Of a stretch of DNA of 64,000 nt, positions 8,314 through 15,238 are shown piece by piece. Position 1 is the stretch's first letter, and every line of letters begins with the position of its first letter. Source of the DNA: an uncultured Bacteroidota bacterium (GTDB lineage: Bacteria; Bacteroidota; Bacteroidia; Bacteroidales; P3); contig CADBDA010000004.1 of assembly GCA_902793295.1 (NCBI GenBank), positions 62,001 to 126,000 of the forward strand, read 5' to 3'. The notes beneath the pieces are model-generated. The model had not been told where the DNA came from. It searched no databases and was given only the letters and a program-made list of their open reading frames with translations. Position numbers and translations under genes: made by a program.

Positions 8314-9000
8314 ATGAACATCCCCATCATTTGGATTATCTTTGGCGTACTTTGCATCCTCAGCCTTATCGCCAGCAAGAGCGTGGAGGCCAAATTCAAC
8401 AAGTATTCCAAAATTCCGATGAATTATGGTATGACGGGCCGTGAGGTCGCTGAGCAGATGTTGCGCGACAACGACATTCGTGATGTTACCGTTCAGGAAG
8501 TCAACGGAACGCTTACTGACCATTATAATCCTGTCAACAAGACGCTCAACCTTAGCCACAAGGTCTATCACGGCACCAGTGTGGCCGCTGCTGCGGTGGC
8601 TGCCCACGAATGTGGCCATGCTGTCCAGCATGCCACTGCCTACTATTGGCTCGGTCTCCGCTCAAAGATGGTCCCGGCTGTCAACCTGTCAAGCCGTCTG
8701 ACTCCGTGGATCCTGTTTTTGGGTATCCTTATGGTTCAGAAATTTCCCCAATTGCTTCTTATTGGCATCATTCTCTTCTCATTGACCACGCTCTTCACAT
8801 TCGTCACTTTGCCGGTCGAAATCAATGCGTCGCGTCGTGCTCTGGTGTGGCTCAACACGCACAATATCACTTCTCCCGACACTCATGGCTATGCCGAAAG
8901 CGCGCTGCGCTCTGCTGCCTACACCTACGTCGTCTCCGCGCTAACTTCGCTGGCCACATTGCTCTATTACGTGATGATTTACCTCGGTAATCGTGACTGA
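8314..9000 (+). CDS. membrane zinc metallopeptidase, YugP-like
   Basis: A 228-residue integral membrane protein of the neutral zinc metallopeptidase family Zn_peptidase_2 (YugP). It has an amino-terminal membrane helix (IPIIWIIFGVLCILSLIA), the HExxH motif as HECGH at residues 98-102, two strongly hydrophobic segments near residues 130-170 and another at the carboxyl end. The motif YGMTGREVAEQML near residue 40 is also typical. The physiological substrate of the family is not known. The gene stands alone and is followed by its own terminator. Confidence 0.85.
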   Translation: MNIPIIWIIFGVLCILSLIASKSVEAKFNKYSKIPMNYGMTGREVAEQMLRDNDIRDVTVQEVNGTLTDHYNPVNKTLNLSHKVYHGTSVAAAAVAAHECGHAVQHATAYYWLGLRSKMVPAVNLSSRLTPWILFLGILMVQKFPQLLLIGIILFSLTTLFTFVTLPVEINASRRALVWLNTHNITSPDTHGYAESALRSAAYTYVVSALTSLATLLYYVMIYLGNRD

Positions 9001-9096
9001 CAGCGCTCGCTTCTCCGCTTTCTGACCGATAGTCTGGCGATAGGTGGACAAACGGCTGCTTTCGGGAAGTTACGAACTTATAATATTTAGTATATG

Positions 9097-9130
9097 AATA
9101 GATTGCACATTATTGTGTAATCTATTTTTT
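9097..9130 (+). terminator. rho-independent terminator after the zinc metallopeptidase gene
   Basis: A 13-base-pair stem (9097-9109 with 9114-9126) around a TTAT loop, ending in a T-run. It lies 97 bases after the stop codon and just upstream of the mutS promoter. Confidence 0.85.
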
Positions 9131-9162
9131 CGTTGTATGGGCGTGCTTCAACTAAAAATATG

Positions 9163-9170
9163 TATTTTTG
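9163..9170 (+). promoter_or_regulatory. -7 box of mutS
   Basis: TATTTTTG fits the TAnnTTTG box. It overlaps an in-frame TTG at 9168 that could be mistaken for the mutS start; the transcript would begin a few bases after it. Confidence 0.7.
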
Positions 9171-9191
9171 CATCTTCAAAAAGAATGTTTT

Positions 9192-11876
9192 GTGGCAGCA
9201 AAAAAGATAGACAATAAAAAAGGGAATGGCGACGGCATCGACAACATCAAGTCCGAGAAAACTAAGGACACGCCTTTGATGCGCCAGTATGCTGAAATGA
9301 AGAAGAAATTCCCCGACGCAATGCTCCTTTATCGCGTGGGCGACTTCTATGAGACTTTCAGCACTGACGCTATCAAGTGCTCCAACATTTTGGGCATCAC
9401 CCTCACCCGAAAAGCCAGCGGCAACAGTACCTATACCGAATTGGCGGGCTTCCCGTTCCATGCGCTCGAACAGTACCTACCGCGTCTGGTCCGCGCAGGG
9501 CAGCGGGTGGCTATTTGCGAACAGCTGGAGGACCCGAAAACAACCAAAGGCTTGGTCAAACGTGGCATCACCGAACTGGTGACTCCGGGTGTGGCCTACA
9601 ACGACATGGTGCTCGAGGTGAAAGAGAACAATTTCCTCTGTGGCCTGCATCTCGATGATAAGATTCATGGCATCAGCTTTTTGGATGTCTCCACGGGCGA
9701 ATTTTTCGTCGCTCAGGGTGACACCGGCTATATCGACAAGCTGTTGCAGAATTTCCACCCTACCGAGGTGGTGTTGCAACGCAAACGGCTGCAGAAATTT
9801 CACGACACGTTCCCCGAAAAATACTATACCAACACCTTCGACGATTGGGTGTTCACCTACGATTTCGCCCACGAGTTGCTGCTCAAACAGTTTGGAACCA
9901 ATTCCTTGAAGGGCTTTGGTGTCGACGATGTCCCTATGGGGGTTATCGCCGCCGGCGCTGCGCTCTATTACCTGCAGGATACCCAGCACGACCGCACCCA
10001 GCATATCTGCAAGTTGACGCGTGTCGACGAGGGCAAATATGTGTGGCTGGACAAATTCACCATCCGCAACTTGGAACTGGTCCATTCGCCCAACGACAAT
10101 GCCAAAACGCTCATCGACGTCATCGATCAGACCGAGACGCCTATGGGGTCTCGTCTGCTGCGTCGCTGGGTGGTCATGCCGCTCAAGGAACTGCCGCTCA
10201 TCGAACAGCGTCTCTCTGTGGTCGACCAATTGGTGTTGAACGGCGATCTGGCCGATTCGCTGCGCCACCATATTCGGGGCATCGGCGACTTGGAACGTCT
10301 CATCTCCAAGGTGGCGGTGCGTCGCATCAATCCGCGTGAGCTGCTGCAAATGAAACGCTCGCTTTCCGAAATTGAGGCGGTCAAAACGTTGTGCTCCGAA
10401 CAGCAGTCGCCGGCGTTGTTGCGTTATGGCGAACAGCTGAACAGCTGTCACAGCGTTTTCGAGATGATCGACCGCCAAATCAGCGAAGAGGCACCTGTCA
10501 AGGTCGACAAGGGCTACGTGATTGCCTCTGGTGTGAATGAGGAACTCGACGAGTTGCGCTCGCTGGCGGGCTCGGGAAAGGAGTATCTGATGAATCTGCA
10601 ACAGCGCGAAAGCGAACGTACGGGTATCCCGTCGCTGAAGGTGGGCTTCAACAATGTCTTCGGCTATTACCTGGAAGTGACCAATACGCATCGCGACAAG
10701 GTGCCGTCTGAATGGGTCCGCCGTCAGACACTCACCAATGCCGAACGCTACATCACCCCCGAATTGAAATCCTACGAGGAACGCATTCTCGGTGCGGAAG
10801 AGCGTATGCAGGTGCTGGAGGCACAACTGTACGAGCAGCTGCTGCAGACCCTCACCGAGTATGTTCAACCCATCCAGTTCAACGCCCAGCTGATTGCACA
10901 GCTCGACTGTCTGCAGGGGTTCGCATCGGTGGCATTGGCCAACGGCTACTGCCGGCCGACACTCTCCGACGGGGATGTTATCGACATCAAAGAGGGTCGT
11001 CATCCGGTCATCGAGACCCAACTGCCACTGGGCGAACAGTATATCTCCAATAATGTCTATCTGGATCGCGACACCCAGCAGATCATGATCATCACCGGCC
11101 CCAACATGTCCGGTAAGTCGGCGTTGCTCCGCCAGACAGCGTTGATTGTCCTGATGGCTCAAATGGGCTCTTATTGTCCCGCCAAACAGGCCACCGTGGG
11201 TGTCGTCGACAAGATATTCACTCGCGTCGGCGCTTCCGACAATATCTCTTCGGGCGAGTCCACTTTCATGGTCGAAATGAACGAAACGGCCAGCATCCTT
11301 AACAATGTCAGCGACCGTAGCCTGGTGCTTCTCGATGAGATTGGCCGCGGAACAAGCACCTACGATGGTATCTCTATCGCTTGGGCTATCACCGAATACC
11401 TCCACGATAACAAAAAGTTCCGCCCCAAGGTGATGTTCGCTACACATTATCACGAACTTATCGAGATGGCAGACCGCTATGATAGGATTCAAAACTACCA
11501 TATCTCTGTAAAAGAGATGGGCAACAAGGTCATCTTTTTGCGCAAACTTGAAATGGGGGGCAGCGAACACAGCTTCGGTATCCATGTGGCCCGTATGGCG
11601 GGTATGCCTCCTCAAGTGCTCAAACGGGCTCACGATATGCTCGAGATTTTGGAATCCAAAAGTGAAAATATTAGTGTCAAAAATATAAGCAAAAATTCAA
11701 AAAAATCGGTTGAGAAAAACTCCGATTCGGGCTTTCAACTCAGTTTTATCCAACTTGACGATCCGACGCTGCTCGAAATTCGGGATAAACTGATAGATAT
11801 TGATATTGATACACTTACACCGATTGAAGCACTCCTAAAACTCAACGAAATCAAAAAAATTGTAAAGAAAAAATAA
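9192..11876 (+). CDS. mutS: DNA mismatch repair protein MutS
   Basis: An 894-residue MutS that recognises mismatched or unpaired bases and recruits MutL. The mismatch-reading motif appears as VGDFYETF near residue 50, the ATPase P-loop GPNMSGKS at residues 636-643, and the Walker B/signature DEIGRGTSTYDG further on; a helix-turn-helix dimer domain closes the protein. I chose the GTG at 9192, because the upstream TTG at 9168 lies inside the promoter. There is a lysine-rich amino extension of about 25 residues before TPLMRQY. The last 60 codons are notably AT-rich. It has its own promoter and is followed by tRNAs. Confidence 0.95.
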   Translation: MAAKKIDNKKGNGDGIDNIKSEKTKDTPLMRQYAEMKKKFPDAMLLYRVGDFYETFSTDAIKCSNILGITLTRKASGNSTYTELAGFPFHALEQYLPRLVRAGQRVAICEQLEDPKTTKGLVKRGITELVTPGVAYNDMVLEVKENNFLCGLHLDDKIHGISFLDVSTGEFFVAQGDTGYIDKLLQNFHPTEVVLQRKRLQKFHDTFPEKYYTNTFDDWVFTYDFAHELLLKQFGTNSLKGFGVDDVPMGVIAAGAALYYLQDTQHDRTQHICKLTRVDEGKYVWLDKFTIRNLELVHSPNDNAKTLIDVIDQTETPMGSRLLRRWVVMPLKELPLIEQRLSVVDQLVLNGDLADSLRHHIRGIGDLERLISKVAVRRINPRELLQMKRSLSEIEAVKTLCSEQQSPALLRYGEQLNSCHSVFEMIDRQISEEAPVKVDKGYVIASGVNEELDELRSLAGSGKEYLMNLQQRESERTGIPSLKVGFNNVFGYYLEVTNTHRDKVPSEWVRRQTLTNAERYITPELKSYEERILGAEERMQVLEAQLYEQLLQTLTEYVQPIQFNAQLIAQLDCLQGFASVALANGYCRPTLSDGDVIDIKEGRHPVIETQLPLGEQYISNNVYLDRDTQQIMIITGPNMSGKSALLRQTALIVLMAQMGSYCPAKQATVGVVDKIFTRVGASDNISSGESTFMVEMNETASILNNVSDRSLVLLDEIGRGTSTYDGISIAWAITEYLHDNKKFRPKVMFATHYHELIEMADRYDRIQNYHISVKEMGNKVIFLRKLEMGGSEHSFGIHVARMAGMPPQVLKRAHDMLEILESKSENISVKNISKNSKKSVEKNSDSGFQLSFIQLDDPTLLEIRDKLIDIDIDTLTPIEALLKLNEIKKIVKKK

Positions 11877-11883
11877 ATTTTTT

Positions 11884-11913
11884 TTTGTAGTTTCAAAAAA
11901 GTTTGTACTTTTG
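11884..11913 (+). promoter_or_regulatory. promoter of the tRNA cluster
   Basis: TTTG at 11884-11887, an 18-base spacer and TACTTTTG at 11906-11913. The first tRNA begins 26 bases later, and the cluster runs on without a clear terminator until after tRNA-Thr. Confidence 0.75.
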
Positions 11914-11939
11914 CACTCGCTTTTCGCAAGAAAAAGCAG

Positions 11940-12015
<76 letters not shown>

Positions 12016-12052
12016 AGTAAAAGGTCTGAAAGTTATTTGATGTAGTGTTTAA

Positions 12053-12125
<73 letters not shown>

Positions 12126-12168
12126 CTAAGTCTCCAAACCAGAATACACTGCACATGGACTTTTAAAT

Positions 12169-12251
12169 GCTCTGGTGGTGGAATGGTAGACACGAGGGAC
12201 TTAAAATCCCTTGCCCGCAAGGGCGTGTGGGTTCAAGTCCCACCCGGAGTA
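12169..12251 (+). tRNA. tRNA-Leu (TAA)
   Basis: A class II tRNA with a long variable arm (TGCCCGCAAGGGCGT). The anticodon loop CTTAAAA gives anticodon TAA at 12202-12204, and the discriminator is A, as expected for leucine. The first acceptor pair is a G-T wobble. CCA is not encoded. Confidence 0.95.
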
Positions 12252-12315
12252 CTGATACAGAGAGTAATTTGAAATGATAAATACGTTATACGTTCATTCG
12301 TGAATCGTTATTCAT

Positions 12316-12391
12316 GTCTTGGTAGCTCAGTTGGTAGAGCAATTGACTCTTAATCAATGGGTCCAGGGTTCGAGCCCCTGCCAGGACACCA
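12316..12391 (+). tRNA. tRNA-Lys (CTT)
   Basis: The acceptor arm GTCTTGG pairs with CCAGGAC. The anticodon loop CTCTTAA gives anticodon CTT at 12349-12351, reading AAG. CCA is encoded at 12389-12391. Confidence 0.94.
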
Positions 12392-12394
12392 CTT

Positions 12395-12468
12395 CGGGGT
12401 GTAGCGCAGTTGGCTAGCGCGCCACGTTCGGGACGTGGAGGCCGGAAGTTCGAGTCTTCTCACCCCGA
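12395..12468 (+). tRNA. tRNA-Pro (CGG)
   Basis: The acceptor arm CGGGGTG pairs with CACCCCG; the C1 start and A discriminator are typical of proline tRNAs. The anticodon loop TTCGGGA gives CGG at 12429-12431. It starts 3 bases after tRNA-Lys, so the two must be cut from one precursor. CCA is not encoded. Confidence 0.95.
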
Positions 12469-12505
12469 CATTTTCTAAGGCACTTAGTCCCACCTCGAAT
12501 TGCAA

Positions 12506-12578
<73 letters not shown>

Positions 12579-12621
12579 CTTTTTTTTGTCTTGATTATTA
12601 TTAATTCAATATATTAAATAA

Positions 12622-12990
12622 ATGGTAAAACAATACGAAACCGTTTTCATTGTAACTCCCGTTTTGTCTGACGACCAGATGAAGGAAACGGTACAAAAGT
12701 ACATGGACTTCCTGTCCGAACGTGGTGCGGAGATCGTACACACCCACAATTGGGGTATGCGCAAACTCGCTTATCCTATTAAGAAAAAATCCACCGGATT
12801 CTATTATCTTATTGAGTTTAAGGCTGAAGGTAATGTCATCGCTGACCTCGAAATCGCTTACAAACGCGACGAGCGTCTGCTCCGCTTCCTCACCGTCTCT
12901 CTCGACAAGCACGCTGTTGCTTACAATGAGAAGAAACGCTCAGCCAAACAGCAGCAGGCTGAAGCTCCCGTTGCTGAGGAACAGAATTAA
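12622..12990 (+). CDS. rpsF: 30S ribosomal protein S6
   Basis: A 122-residue S6 protein, which pairs with S18 on the platform of the small subunit. It opens with [17 protein letters not shown], and the core has [22 protein letters not shown] and the [17 protein letters not shown] ending, all typical. A 25-residue Ala/Gln/Glu-rich tail follows, as is common in this phylum. It heads the rpsF-rpsR-rplI operon right after the tRNA cluster. Confidence 0.97.
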   Translation: MVKQYETVFIVTPVLSDDQMKETVQKYMDFLSERGAEIVHTHNWGMRKLAYPIKKKSTGFYYLIEFKAEGNVIADLEIAYKRDERLLRFLTVSLDKHAVAYNEKKRSAKQQQAEAPVAEEQN

Positions 12991-13043
12991 TGATCGTTTT
13001 TCAATCTTAATTCGAAGGTATTAACTTTTAATTGATTAGAATC

Positions 13044-13310
13044 ATGGCTAACGAAACCGAAATCAAGTATTTGACCCCAATTGCTGTTGAAACTCAACGC
13101 AAAAAATATTGCCGCTTCAAAAAACTCGGCATCAAATATATCGACTATAAGGACGCTGACTTCCTGCTGAAGTTTGTCAACGAGCAGGGCAAAATCCTGC
13201 CCCGTCGCATCACCGGTACTTCCAACAAGTACCAGAAAAAAGTGTCCCAGGCTATCAAGAGAGCTCGCCACCTGGCCCTGCTTCCCTATGTCGCCGATTG
13301 TTTAAAATAA
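13044..13310 (+). CDS. rpsR: 30S ribosomal protein S18
   Basis: An 88-residue S18 that binds S6 and 16S rRNA. The conserved block [17 protein letters not shown]...[19 protein letters not shown] is complete, followed by the [19 protein letters not shown] end. I chose the ATG at 13044; an upstream in-frame codon at 13032 would add four residues not seen in the family. It is the middle gene of the rpsF-rpsR-rplI operon. Confidence 0.97.
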   Translation: MANETEIKYLTPIAVETQRKKYCRFKKLGIKYIDYKDADFLLKFVNEQGKILPRRITGTSNKYQKKVSQAIKRARHLALLPYVADCLK

Positions 13311-13314
13311 TACA

Positions 13315-13321
13315 GAGGAGG
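13315..13321 (+). promoter_or_regulatory. strong Shine-Dalgarno site of rplI
   Basis: GAGGAGG lies 8 bases upstream of the rplI ATG. Most genes in this window, as in Bacteroidota in general, lack such a strong site, so it stands out. Confidence 0.7.
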
Positions 13322-13329
13322 AAGAATCA

Positions 13330-13779
13330 ATGGAAATTATACTGAAACAAGACGTTATCAATTTAGGTTATAAAGATGATATCGTAACTGTCAAGAATGG
13401 TTACGCCAACAACTACCTCCTTCCTCAGGGTATGGCTATCATCGCCACTCCCGCCAACAAGAAAATGCATGCCGAAACTCTTCGTCAGCGTGCTTTCAAA
13501 GAGGAAAAACTTCGCAAGGATGCCGAAACCCTTAAGGCTGCTCTCGACGGCAAGAACGTTCGTCTCACCACCAAGGTCGGTGAAAATGGTCAGCTCTTCG
13601 GCGCCATCAACAATATCCAGATTGCTGATGCATTGAAAGAACAGTACAACTACGATGTCGATCGTAAGAAAATCGTCGTCGACGGTGCCAAAATCAAGGA
13701 GATCGGTAACTATACCGCCACCGTCAATGTCTATCGCGACATCAAGGCTGAACTGAATCTCGAAGTCGTGGCCGAATAA
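13330..13779 (+). CDS. rplI: 50S ribosomal protein L9
   Basis: A 149-residue L9. The amino-terminal rRNA-binding domain shows MEIILKQDVINLGYKDDIVTVKNGYANNYLLPQG, then a long charged connecting helix and the carboxyl domain with GENGQLFGAINNIQIADAL. Length and order are normal. It is the last gene of its operon and is followed by a terminator. Confidence 0.97.
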   Translation: MEIILKQDVINLGYKDDIVTVKNGYANNYLLPQGMAIIATPANKKMHAETLRQRAFKEEKLRKDAETLKAALDGKNVRLTTKVGENGQLFGAINNIQIADALKEQYNYDVDRKKIVVDGAKIKEIGNYTATVNVYRDIKAELNLEVVAE

Positions 13780-13841
13780 GTCCGGTCGACGTACTACTTA
13801 ACACAGAAAAGTTTCTTTTTCATAGTACAATTTTTAGGTTG

Positions 13842-13875
13842 GGTTCCCAGTTTCGCACTGGGGACCTTTTTTTTT
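13842..13875 (+). terminator. rho-independent terminator after rplI
   Basis: A 10-base-pair stem (13842-13851 with 13857-13866, one G-T pair) with a TTCGC loop and nine T residues, 63 bases after the rplI stop. Confidence 0.93.
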
Positions 13876-14015
13876 GTTGCTTCTGGAACGGGCTTCTGTC
13901 TCTCTTGTGTCGTCTGTTGTCGTTCGTCTGCTGAACATCGTCACTCAGGTGCAGTCGGTTCCCGTTTTAGGAGCGTCTGTAGACGGATAGTGTCGTTTTT
14001 TTCTTTTTTTTTGTA

Positions 14016-14023
14016 TATCTTTG
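14016..14023 (+). promoter_or_regulatory. -7 box upstream of the small membrane protein gene
   Basis: TATCTTTG fits TAnnTTTG and is preceded by a T-rich stretch. It would give a leader of about 95 bases before the ATG at 14126. Confidence 0.6.
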
Positions 14024-14125
14024 CATCGTCGTCTACAGAAAGAGGAAAGGGTGTTCGCTTTTTCTTCCGCTCTGTCAGTTAACGCTTTATGAATTGCTTT
14101 GATTACTTGATTTAAATATAATAAT

Positions 14126-14563
14126 ATGGAAGAACAAGTCTGTCAAAATTCGACAAAAATGGTTGAAGAAATCAAATCGCATGTTGTGAGCATCGGTAAG
14201 TGGAATCGCTTTTTTGCCATCTTGTTTATCATATGTGCGGCTATTATGTTCTTTTCTTCATTGATGATGCTGGTAGGTGGTACATACTACTATAATGGAA
14301 TGGAAATCAATCCTGCTGTTATTGCAGTCGTCTATCTTGTGATGGCTGGTTGCGATGTCCCTATTATCGTTTATCTGCTGCGTGCCGCCCATGCTGCCGA
14401 CGATGTGTTAGTGATAGAGAATGAAGTGCAAGCGGTTGCCGATTTTCTCACCTATTCAAAAAAATATTGGAAATACAGCGGCATTCTTTCTATCGTTGTT
14501 TTGGCGCTGACCATATTGGCTCTCCCTGTTTCGATAGTTGTATCAGCTATCGCCCTTGCTTGA
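14126..14563 (+). CDS. small four-helix membrane protein, DUF5362-like
   Basis: A 145-residue protein with a polar start of about 25 residues and then four hydrophobic segments, near residues 28-50, 60-82, 112-130 and 131-145. The amino part (EEIKSHVVSIGKWNRFFAILFII) and the paired helices resemble DUF5362 proteins of Bacteroidota, whose function is unknown. It has its own promoter and no obvious partner gene. There is no signal peptide or catalytic motif. Confidence 0.55.
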   Translation: MEEQVCQNSTKMVEEIKSHVVSIGKWNRFFAILFIICAAIMFFSSLMMLVGGTYYYNGMEINPAVIAVVYLVMAGCDVPIIVYLLRAAHAADDVLVIENEVQAVADFLTYSKKYWKYSGILSIVVLALTILALPVSIVVSAIALA

Positions 14564-14815
14564 CAACCTTCTCGTGGGGCATGTCATGGGGAGCAAACTG
14601 ATAATGCCGTTTGGTGTGATTCTTTTGGCTCATTTTGCTTTTCACAGTTGTTCGTAAGCAATTTCCATTCCTTGAACTCTGCATTGTGATGTGTGCCGAC
14701 AAGGAGGTGGATCTCGGCGTGAGCTGCTATAGCGGACGAGGCTTCCTTACAATGCGCATTTGAAGGGAGAATCTTCTTCGTCTGTGTCTTTGGTGGAAAC
14801 GATAAGAAGGGGTGA

Positions 14816-14848
14816 ATAAAAAAACGACCATCTTTAGGATGGTCGTTT
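14816..14848 (-). terminator. terminator of tRNA-Gln
   Basis: An 11-base-pair stem (14822-14832 with 14838-14848). On the minus strand it is followed by a run of T residues. It lies 7 bases beyond the 3' end of tRNA-Gln. Confidence 0.85.
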
Positions 14849-14854
14849 CGTTTG

Positions 14855-14925
14855 TTGTCCTACCAGGATTCGAACCTAGACAAGCTGATCCAGAGTCAGA
14901 TGTGCTACCGTTACACCATAGGACA
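14855..14925 (-). tRNA. tRNA-Gln (CTG)
   Basis: On the minus strand the acceptor arm TGTCCTA pairs with TAGGACA, with a T1-A72 pair typical of glutamine. The anticodon loop CTCTGGA gives anticodon CTG (14891-14893). The T-arm is GGTTCGAATCC. CCA is not encoded. Confidence 0.94.
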
Positions 14926-14954
14926 ATGATGTTTCGTTCTCTCGAAATCGGGTG

Positions 14955-14962
14955 CAAAAGTA
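14955..14962 (-). promoter_or_regulatory. -7 box of tRNA-Gln
   Basis: TACTTTTG on the minus strand, 29 bases upstream of the tRNA 5' end. The same box precedes tRNA-Phe, tRNA-Glu and the tRNA cluster in this window. Confidence 0.7.
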
Positions 14963-15111
14963 CACATATTTTTGCAAGTGACCAAATTTTTTTTAAGATT
15001 TCTTTTTCTTGTTTGAATTTCTGTATTTTAGATATGGATTGGATGGTTGTTTTCTCTTCATTTTTCTTTTTGATGGCGATCTTTTCTCCCTTTTTTGGAG
15101 GTTGATTCTGT

Positions 15112-15184
15112 ACAAAAAAATAGCGGTCGCAAAGTCCGCAGTTCTGGGAAAGGATTGCATGGCTTTGCGACCGCCGTCGTTCGT
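15112..15184 (-). terminator. terminator with a long loop after the barrel protein gene
   Basis: A perfect 12-base-pair stem (15123-15134 with 15173-15184) encloses a 38-base loop and is followed on the minus strand by a T-run. It lies 55 bases beyond the stop of the large outer-membrane protein. The loop is long for a classic terminator. Confidence 0.65.
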
Positions 15185-15238
15185 ATGTCATTGTTGTGCG
15201 CCCCTCGTCGCAATGGGTGTTTGAGGGTGCAGCGGTTT

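Noticed and set aside
9477..11633. A 718-codon frame opposite mutS
   Set aside because: It is a by-product of codon bias in mutS; there is no family match or promoter.
14812..15105. A small plus-strand frame over tRNA-Gln
   Set aside because: Its first part is the reverse of the tRNA and its terminator.
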